A stretch of 64,000 bases of DNA from Microlunatus soli (GTDB lineage: Bacteria > Actinomycetota > Actinomycetes > Propionibacteriales > Propionibacteriaceae). A model generated the notes under the pieces. That model was given only the letters and a program-made list of their open reading frames with translations. It was not told where the DNA came from and did no database searches. Shown here piece after piece: positions 18,837 through 27,027 of this stretch. The first letter of the stretch is position 1. Each line of letters starts with the position of its first letter. A program made the position numbers and the translations under genes. The stretch spans positions 4,030,001 through 4,094,000 of the forward strand of contig NZ_LT629772.1 of assembly GCF_900105385.1 (NCBI RefSeq), in the 5' to 3' direction.

Positions 18837-19405
18837 TGACCAGCACGGCTGTTGAGAACGATGTGCCGCGGCTGAAGAAGCGCTACGCCGAGGAGATCGT
18901 CCCGGCGCTGCAGCAGGAGTTCAACTTCGCCAACGCGATGCTGATCCCGCGGCTGACCAAGATCGTGGTCAACATGGGTGTCGGCGACGCGGCCCGCGAC
19001 TCCAAGGTGATGGACGGCGCCGTACGCGACCTGACCACCATCACCGGTCAGAAGCCGTCGATCACCAAGGCCAAGAAGTCGATCGCGCAGTTCCGGCTGC
19101 GTGAGGGTCAGCCGATCGGCTGCCACGTGACCCTGCGTGGCGCCCGGATGTGGGAGTTCGCCGACCGGCTGCTCTCCCTGGCGCTGCCCCGGATCCGTGA
19201 CTTCCGTGGTCTGTCGAGCAAGCAGTTCGACGGCAACGGCAACTACACCTTCGGTCTGTCGGAGCAGGTCATGTTCCACGAGATCGACCAGGACAAGATC
19301 GACCGAGTGCGGGGGATGGACATCACCTTCGTCACCACGGCGACCAACGACGACGAAGGCCGGGCGCTGTTGCGTCAGCTGGGCTTCCCGTTCCAAGCGA
19401 ACTGA
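18836..19405 (+). CDS. rplE: 50S ribosomal protein L5
   Basis: The 189-aa protein contains [30 protein letters not shown] and the C-terminal [20 protein letters not shown], all typical. L5 binds 5S rRNA with L18. It is coupled to rplX by a TGATG overlap; 39 bp follow before rpsN. Confidence 0.99.
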   Translation: MTSTAVENDVPRLKKRYAEEIVPALQQEFNFANAMLIPRLTKIVVNMGVGDAARDSKVMDGAVRDLTTITGQKPSITKAKKSIAQFRLREGQPIGCHVTLRGARMWEFADRLLSLALPRIRDFRGLSSKQFDGNGNYTFGLSEQVMFHEIDQDKIDRVRGMDITFVTTATNDDEGRALLRQLGFPFQAN

Positions 19406-19444
19406 TCACCAGGGCCAACTGAGTCGAGTAGAGGGATATACGAC

Positions 19445-19630
19445 GTGGCAAAGACAGCGCTGAAGGTCAAGCAGACCCGCAAGCCCAAGTACGGCGTTCG
19501 CGCCTACACCCGCTGCCAGAAGTGCGGCCGCCCGAAGGCGGTCTTCCGCAAGTTCGGGCTGTGCCGGATCTGCTTGCGGACCATGGCCCACGCGGGTGAG
19601 CTGCCGGGCGTCACCAAGTCCTCTTGGTGA
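19445..19630 (+). CDS. rpsN: 30S ribosomal protein S14, zinc-binding short type
   Basis: The 61-aa GTG-started protein has the zinc ribbon [20 protein letters not shown] (two CxxC pairs), the short C+ type of S14. The gene is followed not by rpsH directly, but by a 376-bp spacer with an inverted-repeat element. Confidence 0.98.
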   Translation: MAKTALKVKQTRKPKYGVRAYTRCQKCGRPKAVFRKFGLCRICLRTMAHAGELPGVTKSSW

Positions 19631-19671
19631 GTTCCGGGATTTCGTTCACAACTGCATAGTTTCTGCCTGGT

Positions 19672-19808
19672 GGGGATTTCGGCCCCATGGTTGGGTTTCC
19701 GCCCAGCATCGCGGCCGGCTTACCCTGGGTGGTCGCCTTGCGCTGGTCCTACCGGCCGCGACGCAACGCCCGCCACACCCGAAACCCAACCATGGGGCCG
19801 AAATCCCC
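19672..19808. repeat. 137-bp inverted-repeat element inside the spc operon (copy 1)
   Basis: The ends are perfect 28-bp inverted repeats: 19672-19699 begins GGGGATTTCGGCCCC and runs on as ATGGTTGGGTTTC; 19781-19808 is its exact reverse complement. The interior contains smaller inverted matches (GCGGCCGG / CCGGCCGC). A near-identical copy lies at 46130-46265 in the same orientation. No open frame of its own is convincing. It behaves like a MITE or a large REP-type unit. Confidence 0.9.
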
Positions 19809-20006
19809 GTTGGGTGCCAACGCTCGCGTTGGCAGGTGTACAGCCGGGCGCGAGGGACGTAGGACTTGGCTCCGCGGAAGTACCGCGCGGGGTCTGAACA
19901 CAACTTCATCACCTGGGCCGAACGGCCCTCACGACTCTTCGGAGTCTCTACCTCCACGGCAAAGGTCCCTGCGGGGAAACCAGCCGAGAAAGTGAATGAC
20001 TGACAG
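19809..20006 (+). other. Remainder of the rpsN-rpsH spacer with two small hairpins
   Basis: No gene is present. TGCCAACG-CTCG-CGTTGGCA (19815-19834) forms an 8-bp stem right beside the repeat element, and GACTC-TTCG-GAGTC (19933-19946) is a UUCG-tetraloop hairpin. The latter could be a processing or autoregulatory site for rpsH. The last 20 bp carry the rpsH ribosome-binding region. Confidence 0.5.
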
Positions 20007-20414
20007 ATGACCATGACAGATCCGATCGCGGACATGTTGACCCGCGTCCGGAATGCTTCGCAGGCCTACCACGACACCGCGGTGATGCCGTCGTCCAAGA
20101 TCAAGGTGGGGATCGCGCAGATCCTGACCGACGAGGGCTACATCTCCGGATTCGAGGTCAAGGAGCCTTCCGAGGGCGAGGTCGGCAAGTCGTTGCAGAT
20201 CACGCTGAAGTACGGCCAGAGCCGGGAGCGTTCGATCTCCGGTGTCCGCCGGATCTCCAAGCCGGGTCTTCGGGTGTACGCCAAGTCCACCGGTCTGCCT
20301 AAGGTGCTCGGCGGTCTGGGGATCGCCATCATCTCCACGTCAACCGGGCTGTTGACCGACAAGCAAGCACACGCACGCAGCGTAGGCGGGGAAGTCCTCG
20401 CCTACGTGTGGTGA
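20007..20414 (+). CDS. rpsH: 30S ribosomal protein S8
   Basis: The 135-aa protein starts [18 protein letters not shown] and ends in the S8 signature [21 protein letters not shown]8 binds 16S rRNA early and represses the spc operon in enteric bacteria. An alternative ATG lies two codons in. Confidence 0.99.
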   Translation: MTMTDPIADMLTRVRNASQAYHDTAVMPSSKIKVGIAQILTDEGYISGFEVKEPSEGEVGKSLQITLKYGQSRERSISGVRRISKPGLRVYAKSTGLPKVLGGLGIAIISTSTGLLTDKQAHARSVGGEVLAYVW

Positions 20415-20448
20415 GCGGACGAGACTAGAGAGGAAGGACTGAGAAGAC

Positions 20449-20991
20449 ATGTCACGCATTGGCAAGCTTCCTGTTCCGGTGCCGTCCGGGGTCGAGGTGA
20501 CCATCGACGGTTCCCTGGTCTCGGTGAAGGGGCCGAAGGGTCAGCTGCAGCACAATGTCGCTGCACCGATCAGCGTTTCGCGCAACGACGAGGGCCAGAT
20601 CGTTCTGGACCGGCCGGACGAGGAGCGCGAGTCGCGCTCGCTGCACGGGCTGTCCCGGACCCTGGTCGCCAACATGGTCACCGGTGTTTCGCAGGGCTAT
20701 GAGAAGAAGCTCGAGATCGTCGGCGTCGGCTACCGGGTCATCTCCAAGGGCCCGGCCGAGCTGGAGATGAACCTCGGCTACAGCCACCCGATCAACGTGA
20801 AGGCGCCGGACGGCATCACCTTCGCCGTCGAGTCGCCGACCAAGTTCAGCGTCGCCGGCATCGACAAGCAGCAGGTCGGTGAGGTTGCGGCCAACATCCG
20901 CAAGCTGCGGAAGCCGGAGCCGTACAAGGGCAAGGGTGTGCGGTACGAGGGCGAGCACGTCCGCCGCAAGGTCGGAAAGGCTGGTAAGTGA
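20449..20991 (+). CDS. rplF: 50S ribosomal protein L6
   Basis: The 180-aa protein [20 protein letters not shown]... has both L6 repeats and the C-terminal motif [19 protein letters not shown]. It lies 34 bp after rpsH with an AGGAAGGA site and 2 bp before the rplR ATG. Confidence 0.99.
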   Translation: MSRIGKLPVPVPSGVEVTIDGSLVSVKGPKGQLQHNVAAPISVSRNDEGQIVLDRPDEERESRSLHGLSRTLVANMVTGVSQGYEKKLEIVGVGYRVISKGPAELEMNLGYSHPINVKAPDGITFAVESPTKFSVAGIDKQQVGEVAANIRKLRKPEPYKGKGVRYEGEHVRRKVGKAGK

Positions 20992-20993
20992 CG

Positions 20994-21377
20994 ATGGCTG
21001 TTTCACTGTCTGCGCGCAAGCACACTGCGACCCGGACCCGTTCCCGGCTGCGTCGTCAGCTGCGCGGCCGGAAGAAGATCGTCGGTGTGGCCGAGCGGCC
21101 CCGCCTGGTGATCAGCCGGTCGGCCAAGCACATCACCGCTCAGGTGATCGACGACAGCCGCGGTCACACCGTGGCCTACGCCTCCACCATGGAGGGCTCG
21201 TTGAAGGCTGCGGCCGGCGACAAGACCGCGAAGGCCAAGCAGGTCGGCCAACTGGTCGCCGAGCGTGCCAAGGCCGCCGGGGTGGAGACCGTCGTCTTCG
21301 ACCGGGCCGGCAACAAGTACCACGGCCGGATCGCTGCGCTGGCGGATGCCGCCCGCGAGGGCGGCCTGGGATTCTGA
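20994..21377 (+). CDS. rplR: 50S ribosomal protein L18
   Basis: From ATG 20994 the protein has 127 aa: basic N-terminus [20 protein letters not shown], then [19 protein letters not shown] and the C-terminal [21 protein letters not shown]. It binds 5S rRNA. A GTG two codons upstream overlaps the rplF stop and is an alternative. Confidence 0.98.
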   Translation: MAVSLSARKHTATRTRSRLRRQLRGRKKIVGVAERPRLVISRSAKHITAQVIDDSRGHTVAYASTMEGSLKAAAGDKTAKAKQVGQLVAERAKAAGVETVVFDRAGNKYHGRIAALADAAREGGLGF

Positions 21378-21407
21378 GCACGGCGGAACTGGAGAGGTAG
21401 AGAGCTT

Positions 21408-22004
21408 ATGAGTGGATCACAGCGTCGAGGCGGCGGAGACGGCCGCCGCGGTGACCGCCGGGGTCAGCAGGACAAGAACAACTACGTCGAGAAGGTCGTC
21501 GCGATCAATCGCGTGGCCAAGGTGGTCAAGGGTGGCCGCCGGTTCAGCTTCACCGCACTGGTCGTCGTCGGTGACGGCGACGGCTCGGTCGGCATCGGCT
21601 ACGGCAAGGCCAAGGAGGTGCCGGCCGCGATCGCCAAGGGCGTGGAAGAGGCCAAGAAGCACTTCTTCCGTGTGCCGCGGGTCCAGGGCACCATCCCGCA
21701 TCCGGTCCAGGGTGAGAAGGCGGCCGGCGTGGTCATGCTGCGCCCGGCTTCCCCGGGTACCGGTGTGATCGCCGGTGGCGCCTGCCGCGCGGTGCTGGAG
21801 GCGGCCGGCGTGCACGACGTGCTCGCCAAGTCGCTCGGCTCGCCGAACGCGATCAACGTGGTGCACGCCACGGTCGAGGCCCTGCAGATGCTCGAGGAGC
21901 CCGAGGAGGTGGCCCGCCGGCGCGGCAAGTCGCTGGAGGACGTCACCCCGGCGGCGCTGCTCAAGGCCCGTGAGGCCGGTATCCGGGAAGGGGCGCACGC
22001 GTGA
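21408..22004 (+). CDS. rpsE: 30S ribosomal protein S5
   Basis: The 198-aa protein has a Gly/Arg-rich N-terminus, the double-stranded RNA-binding fold ([34 protein letters not shown]) and the [20 protein letters not shown] region. S5 helps keep decoding accurate. It overlaps rpmD by 4 bp (GTGA). Confidence 0.99.
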   Translation: MSGSQRRGGGDGRRGDRRGQQDKNNYVEKVVAINRVAKVVKGGRRFSFTALVVVGDGDGSVGIGYGKAKEVPAAIAKGVEEAKKHFFRVPRVQGTIPHPVQGEKAAGVVMLRPASPGTGVIAGGACRAVLEAAGVHDVLAKSLGSPNAINVVHATVEALQMLEEPEEVARRRGKSLEDVTPAALLKAREAGIREGAHA

Positions 22005-22186
22005 GCACCCGGTTGAAGGTCACCCAGGTCAAGTCGCAGATCGGCGGCAAGCAGAACCAGCGCAACACGCTGCGTACGCTCGGCCTGAAGCGGATCGGTG
22101 ACGTGTCCGCACACGAGGACACCCCAACAGTACGAGGCATGATCGCGACGGTGCAGCACCTGATCACCGTCGAGGAGGTCGACTGA
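22001..22186 (+). CDS. rpmD: 50S ribosomal protein L30
   Basis: The 61-aa GTG-started protein [20 protein letters not shown] ... is the bacterial L30 fold ([21 protein letters not shown]). It overlaps rpsE and precedes rplO by 2 bp. Confidence 0.99.
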   Translation: MSTRLKVTQVKSQIGGKQNQRNTLRTLGLKRIGDVSAHEDTPTVRGMIATVQHLITVEEVD

Positions 22187-22188
22187 TT

Positions 22189-22653
22189 ATGGCGAGCGAA
22201 GAGACGAAGGGCACGGGCCTGAAGGTCCATCACCTTCGCCCGGCCCCGGGCGCCCACAAGGCCAAGACCCGCGTCGGTCGTGGTGAGGGCTCCAAGGGCA
22301 AGACCGCCGGTCGTGGCACCAAGGGGTCCAAGGCCCGCAACAACATCTCCGAGGCCTTCGAGGGCGGGCAGATGCCGTTGCACATGCGGACCCCGAAGCT
22401 GCGCGGCTTCACCAACCCGTTCCGGACCGAGTACCAGGTCGTCAACCTGGACCGGATCTCCACCCTCTTCCCCGAGGGCGGCGAGGTCAACCCGGCCAAC
22501 CTGGTCGAGCGGGGCGCGGTGCGCGCCGGTCTGCCGGTCAAGGTCCTCGGTTCCGGTGAGCTGAGTGTCGCGGTGCAGGTCACCGCACACGCGTTCTCCG
22601 GATCGGCCAAGGACAAGATCGCCGCCGCTGGAGGCAGCACCACCCAACTCTGA
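22189..22653 (+). CDS. rplO: 50S ribosomal protein L15
   Basis: The 154-aa protein has the [19 protein letters not shown] core and the Gly-rich [16 protein letters not shown], ending with [19 protein letters not shown]. It is the last ribosomal gene before secY. Confidence 0.99.
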   Translation: MASEETKGTGLKVHHLRPAPGAHKAKTRVGRGEGSKGKTAGRGTKGSKARNNISEAFEGGQMPLHMRTPKLRGFTNPFRTEYQVVNLDRISTLFPEGGEVNPANLVERGAVRAGLPVKVLGSGELSVAVQVTAHAFSGSAKDKIAAAGGSTTQL

Positions 22654-22682
22654 GGTGATCGGGGCGTCAGCCCTGACCTCGT

Positions 22683-22711
22683 GGGGCGGCTCACCTGTCG
22701 TGGGTCGCCCC
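22683..22711 (+). promoter_or_regulatory. Hairpin between rplO and secY
   Basis: GGGGCG (22683-22688) pairs with CGCCCC (22706-22711) around a 17-nt loop, followed by TTCGG without a T-run. It lies in the 172-bp gap between rplO and secY and could reduce read-through or mark a processing site. A secY promoter may follow (TTGATAGAGT near 22755), but this is weak. Confidence 0.35.
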
Positions 22712-22825
22712 TTCGGTGTATCAGCCTCCAGATCCGCTGGGTTCCCGACCGGGTAGCTTGATAGAGTCAAGCGGTTTCCGGGGGACACCGGTATCGACGG
22801 GGCTGATCAGAGAGAAGGAATTGGA

Positions 22826-24136
22826 TTGCTCACCGCCTTCGCAGGAGCATTCAGGACTCCGGACCTGCGTAAGAAACTCCTGTTCACGCTCGCGATCATC
22901 GTCATCTATCGGATCGGCTCGGTCATCCCGGTGCCGAACGTCAACGTCGGCACGCTGCACACCTGTGCGTCCAGCGCGCAGACCGGCAGCCAGGCAGGGC
23001 TGTACTCGGTCCTGTCGCTGATGTCCGGCGGCGCCCTGCTGCAGCTGGCCATCTTCGCGCTCGGGATCATGCCGTACATCACGGCCAGCATCATCCTGCA
23101 GCTGCTCACCGTGGTGATCCCGCGGTTGGAAGCGCTGAAGAAGGAAGGCCAGTCCGGCACCCAGAAGATCACCCAGTACACCCGGTATCTGACGCTGGTG
23201 CTCGCGGTCCTGCAGTCCACGGTGTTCGTCACCCTGGCCCGCAACGACCAGCTGATCCAGAACTGCACCGGGCTGGTGCACGACAAGTCGATCTTCCCGA
23301 TCATCGTGATGATCCTGACCATGACCGCCGGCACCGGCGTCATCATGTGGCTCGGCGAGCTGATCACCGAACGCGGCGTCGGCAACGGGATGTCGGTGCT
23401 GATCTTCACCCAGATCTGTGCGACCTTCCCGCAGGCGCTGTGGCAGATCAAGCAGTCCCGTCCGGGCAGCCAGGGCTGGGTCATCTTCCTGCTGGTGATC
23501 GCGATCGGGCTGGCTGTGATGCTCGGCGTCATCTTCATCGAGCAGTCCCAGCGCCGGATCCCGGTGCAGTACGCCAAGAAGATGGTCGGCCGACGGGTCC
23601 TCGGTGGCACCACCACCTACATCCCGCTGAAGGTCAACCAGGCCGGCGTGATCCCGGTCATCTTCGCCTCCTCACTGCTCTACATCCCGTATCTGTACGC
23701 GCAGTTCCGGCCGAACGGCTGGGGCGCGTCCTGGATCCAGGGACACCTGGTCAAGGGTGACCACCCGATCTACATGGCGATCTTCTTCGCCCTGATCATC
23801 TTCTTCGCCTACTTCTACGTCTCGATCACCTTCAATCCGCAAGAGGTGGCCGACAACATGAAGAAGTACGGCGGTTTCATCCCGGGCATCCGGGCCGGCA
23901 AGCCGACCGAGGACTACCTCGGCTACGTGCTCAACCGGCTGACCTTCCCGGGTTCGTTGTACCTCGGCCTCATCGCCCTGATCCCGATGATCGCGATCGC
24001 GTTCCTGAGTGGCGCCAACCAGAACTTCCCGTTCGGTGGCACCTCGATCCTGATCATCGTGGGTGTCGGATTGGACACCGTGAAGCAGATCGAGAGCCAA
24101 CTGCAGCAGCGCAACTACGAGGGCTTCCTGCGATGA
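22826..24136 (+). CDS. secY: Preprotein translocase subunit SecY
   Basis: The 436-aa channel protein has ten predicted membrane helices. It starts at TTG ([20 protein letters not shown]), supported by AGAGAAGGAATT just upstream. Recognisable stretches include SIIMQ-type helix [18 protein letters not shown], the cytosolic loop [16 protein letters not shown] and [17 protein letters not shown]. With SecE/SecG it forms the translocon and accepts ribosomes or SecA. Confidence 0.98.
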   Translation: MLTAFAGAFRTPDLRKKLLFTLAIIVIYRIGSVIPVPNVNVGTLHTCASSAQTGSQAGLYSVLSLMSGGALLQLAIFALGIMPYITASIILQLLTVVIPRLEALKKEGQSGTQKITQYTRYLTLVLAVLQSTVFVTLARNDQLIQNCTGLVHDKSIFPIIVMILTMTAGTGVIMWLGELITERGVGNGMSVLIFTQICATFPQALWQIKQSRPGSQGWVIFLLVIAIGLAVMLGVIFIEQSQRRIPVQYAKKMVGRRVLGGTTTYIPLKVNQAGVIPVIFASSLLYIPYLYAQFRPNGWGASWIQGHLVKGDHPIYMAIFFALIIFFAYFYVSITFNPQEVADNMKKYGGFIPGIRAGKPTEDYLGYVLNRLTFPGSLYLGLIALIPMIAIAFLSGANQNFPFGGTSILIIVGVGLDTVKQIESQLQQRNYEGFLR

Positions 24137-24173
24137 CCGCGGGGAGCTGCCACAGCGAGGAGGTCATCGGTCG

Positions 24174-24746
24174 ATGAGACTGCTGATCATGGGCCCGCCC
24201 GGTGCGGGCAAAGGCACCCAGGCCAAGGCGATCGCCGACCACTTCGGGGTCCCGGCGATCTCGACCGGTGACATCTTGCGTGCCAACGTCGCCGCCGGCA
24301 CGCCGCTCGGCCTGGAGGCCAAGCAGATCATGGACGCCGGCGGCTACGTCAGCGACGACATCCTGAACGGGATCGTCGCCGATCGGCTGGTCGAGGACGA
24401 CGCCGCCAAGGGGTTTCTGCTGGACGGCTACCCCCGCACTCTGCCGCAGGTCGAGGCGCTGGACGAGATTCTCGAGCGCGCCGACCACCAGCTCGACGTC
24501 GTACTCTCCCTGAAGGTCGACGTGGACGAGGTCGTCGAGCGACTGCGCCGCCGCGCCGAGTCCGAGGGGCGGACCGACGACACCGAGGAAGCGATCCGGA
24601 TCCGTCAGCAGAAGTACCTCGACGAGACCTCCCCACTGCTCGACGTCTACGCCCAACGCGGCGTCCTGGTCGAGGTCGACGGCCTCGGCGAGGTTGATGA
24701 GGTCACCAAGCGCATCTTCGAAGCCCTGGACGCCAAAGCCGTCTGA
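24174..24746 (+). CDS. adk: Adenylate kinase (short-lid form)
   Basis: The 190-aa enzyme converts ATP + AMP to 2 ADP. The P-loop reads [10 protein letters not shown], the AMP-binding region [17 protein letters not shown], and [12 protein letters not shown] carries the conserved Asp/Arg. The lid ([17 protein letters not shown]) is the short type without the zinc-binding insertion. It is 37 bp after secY. The usual downstream map gene is absent here. Confidence 0.98.
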   Translation: MRLLIMGPPGAGKGTQAKAIADHFGVPAISTGDILRANVAAGTPLGLEAKQIMDAGGYVSDDILNGIVADRLVEDDAAKGFLLDGYPRTLPQVEALDEILERADHQLDVVLSLKVDVDEVVERLRRRAESEGRTDDTEEAIRIRQQKYLDETSPLLDVYAQRGVLVEVDGLGEVDEVTKRIFEALDAKAV

Positions 24747-24780
24747 CCCGGCCCCGTGCCGGACTGCACGTCCCCCCGGG

Positions 24781-24863
24781 CGATTTGGTAACACGTGCTG
24801 AGACCTGCCCTCGGCCCCGCTCATCCCGAGGAAGATTGGTAGCACGTGCCGCGGTCCGCCCTA
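24781..24863 (-). repeat. Left arm of an ~83-bp inverted repeat bracketing the AbiEi/DUF559-type gene
   Basis: It contains two related units: GGTAACACGTGCTGAGACCT (from 24787) and GGTAGCACGTGCCGCGGTCC (from 24838), each ending in GCCC and separated by a spacer containing GCTCATCCCGAGG. The reverse complement aligns at roughly 80% identity (by eye) with 26024-26107. Confidence 0.75.
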
Positions 24864-24941
24864 GGCTGCGCGGAACCGTGAGGGCGAATTCGCAGCAGCT
24901 GCTGGCACTTGTTCCGGGCGCGTCCAGTACCTACCCGCTGG

Positions 24942-25878
24942 TCAGCCGGCGAAGTTGTAGTTGCGCCACGTCGTACGAGTGCGGCAGCTGCGCGGGTCGG
25001 CGCTGCAGTCTTCACGGGCGACACAGATCCGTTCCAGCACCCGTCCCGGCGTCCGATAGATGTGCTGCTTCTGGATCACGACGATCCGCCAACCCTGATG
25101 CTCCAACTCTTCGCGCCGTTCGAGGTCGCGGGCTCGCTGCTCCGGGTCGAGAGCGTGGTGCTCACCGTCGTACTCGATCAGGAGTTTCAGGTCGCGGTAA
25201 CACAGGTCGAATCGCCATTTCCACTCCCCGTTCGGGTGCCGCATGATCACGTTCACTGTCGGCTCGGGCAGCCCGGCCAGGACGATCAGCATCCGCAGGC
25301 GCGACTCCATCGATGATTCGACGCCCTCCCGGACCAGACGAGCGGCCCGGCTCGCCACCGCCGCCCGACGATGCGGCCAGGAGTCGGCGACAGCGATCAG
25401 CTTCTCCGGCGTGGTCACCTCGGCCCGAACCAGCGAATCTCCGAGTACGACGAGCGCGACCAGATCGGCCCCTTCGGTGGCCAGCTCACACAACGATCGC
25501 TCGGGCGATGACAGCCGGATGCCGTTCTTCGTGCGTACCCCGTCCTCATCGGTCGCCAGGTGCGCAGCGATTCCTCGCCGCCTGCTTCTGGTCTCGCCGG
25601 CCAGCACGCTGATGTGGGTCCTGTCGTCGTACGGCGGGTCCCCGCCCCAGATCAACGCCGCCGACGAGTGACTGGCGAACGCGTTCGGAAAGATCACCAT
25701 CGCCGCGCGCACGCCGCTCCGGCGTCAACCAGACGCCGGCCGCAACGTAGATCCCGTGGAAGACCCGTGTGTACTTCGGGCCGAGGAGTTCCTTGGGAGT
25801 GACACCGGCGCGGATCGTGTCGATTCGACGGAACTGGCTGTCGCTGTCCGGACGGACATTTCGATGATGCTTGTGCAT
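24942..25878 (-). pseudogene. AbiEi-like N-terminus plus DUF559 (Vsr-like) nuclease-fold protein, frameshifted
   Basis: Two overlapping frames together make one protein of the actinobacterial AbiEi/DUF559 type. From ATG 25878: RRIDTIRAGVTPKELLGPKY ... VAAGVWLTPERRAR, then a frame change at the GCGCGC run near 25703-25712, continuing AAMVIFPNAFASHSSAALIW. The C-terminal half (stop at 24942) has the PD-(D/E)XK-like DUF559 core: FDLCYRDLKLLIEYDGEHH and EELEHQGWRIVVIQKQHIY. A two-base loss (or one-base gain) in the CG repeat explains the break. It may be a true pseudogene or a sequencing error. An inverted repeat flanks it. Confidence 0.75.
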
Positions 25879-26023
25879 GTCTGACAGCCTGCTGTCCGAC
25901 GGCCGGGCCGAACCCTGTCCGGGCCCCTAATCGGCATGATCTGTGGACAAGACGACCGACGGACAACACCTTCGACCACCGGTACGGGGCAAGATGCTGC
26001 GATATCGCCGTCGGGCAGCGGCC

Positions 26024-26107
26024 GGGGGTAAGTCTCAGCAGGTGTTACCAAATCTCCCTAGGGATGAGCCGGGGCCGGGCAAGTCGCAGCACGTGTTACC
26101 GAATCGC
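26024..26107 (+). repeat. Right arm of the ~83-bp inverted repeat
   Basis: Two units, GTCTCAGCAGGTGTTACCAA (26032 on) and GTCGCAGCACGTGTTACCGA (26083 on), are separated by GGGATGAGCCGGGGCC. It is inverted relative to 24781-24863, with the order and spacing of units preserved. Confidence 0.75.
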
Positions 26108-26164
26108 CCGAGGGGCACGCGATATCCGCTACCCCCGGGCTCGGGGTGCTCATAGGGTGGGGGC

Positions 26165-27007
26165 GTGCCCGGACCTCCGCTACGTGTTGATCAACAGCGT
26201 GCGGCGTTGATCGCTGCGGTCGAGGCCGAGGACGATCTTGGGATCGAGCTGTCGGTGGCCGACGCGGAGTTCCTGGTCGGCTGGGAGAACGTCGTGCTGG
26301 CGACCTCCGATGGCTGGATCCTCCGGTTTCCGCGCGGTTCGCAACAGGAGTACGTCCGCGAGGTGGCGGTGCTGAGGCGGCTCGCGGGTCGGCTGCCGGT
26401 TCCGATCCCGACCATTGCGGCGACCGGCAAGCGTCGCGACTTCGCGGTCTATCGCCGGCTGACCGGTGCGTCGCTGGATCTCGCAGCCTACGACCGGGCA
26501 GACCGGCAGACCCGGGATCGGCTGGCGACCTCGATCGCCCGGTTCCTGGCGGCCATGCACGGCGCATTGTCCGGGGACGAGATCGCCGAGCTCGGCGTGC
26601 CGGCCTTCGGTGCCGACGGACAGCCGGTGGTGCTGCCCGACGAGATCGCCGCGGCGTACGGCGACCGGCTGGCGGCATTGCAGGAGGAACAACGATCGCT
26701 CGCCGCCCGTGCCCATGCCACCGTGCTGCTGCACGACGACCTCCATCCCGGCAACTTCGTGCTGGACGCCCCGGTCGGCCGGTTGTCCGGGGTCTGGGAC
26801 TTCAGTTGCGTCTCGGTCGGTGATCCGAGCCAGGACTTCCGTTACCTGGTTGGTGATTCGATGGATCTCGCCGAACGCATCGCCAGCGCCTATGCGGCCC
26901 GCACCGGCCGCGAGATCGACCTCGGGCTGGCCTCGGTCAGCCTGCAATTGGAGGAGATCAGCGATGCCCTGGAAGAGGGCCGCGACCCGACGCCGTACCT
27001 GACCTGA
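26165..27007 (+). CDS. Aminoglycoside phosphotransferase (APH)-fold kinase
   Basis: The 280-aa GTG-started protein has the APH/choline-kinase signature: Brenner-type catalytic loop VLLHDDLHPGNFVL (Asp and Asn) and metal-binding GVWDFSCVSVGDPSQDF in place of the usual DFG-like region. The N-lobe contains WILRFPRGSQQEYVREVAVL with a possible ATP-binding Lys/Arg and Glu. This family phosphorylates aminoglycosides, homoserine, choline or other small hydroxyl compounds; the substrate cannot be read off, so antibiotic resistance should not be assumed. Twenty bp separate it from the peptidase gene. Confidence 0.85.
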   Translation: MPGPPLRVDQQRAALIAAVEAEDDLGIELSVADAEFLVGWENVVLATSDGWILRFPRGSQQEYVREVAVLRRLAGRLPVPIPTIAATGKRRDFAVYRRLTGASLDLAAYDRADRQTRDRLATSIARFLAAMHGALSGDEIAELGVPAFGADGQPVVLPDEIAAAYGDRLAALQEEQRSLAARAHATVLLHDDLHPGNFVLDAPVGRLSGVWDFSCVSVGDPSQDFRYLVGDSMDLAERIASAYAARTGREIDLGLASVSLQLEEISDALEEGRDPTPYLT

Positions 27008-27027
27008 ACAACCCGTCCGAACCGAAA

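Noticed and set aside
19672-19808. The 137-bp element as an insertion sequence
   Set aside because: It is far too short to encode a transposase; only a non-autonomous element or REP unit is possible.
24863-24941. A third, inverted copy of the GCACGTG repeat unit within 24884-24917
   Set aside because: Only scattered matches remain (GCAGCAG...CACTTGTTCC). They are too weak to call without a genome-wide alignment.
26165-27007. Aminoglycoside resistance gene
   Set aside because: Only the general APH kinase fold is visible. Many such proteins act on other substrates, so no resistance is claimed.
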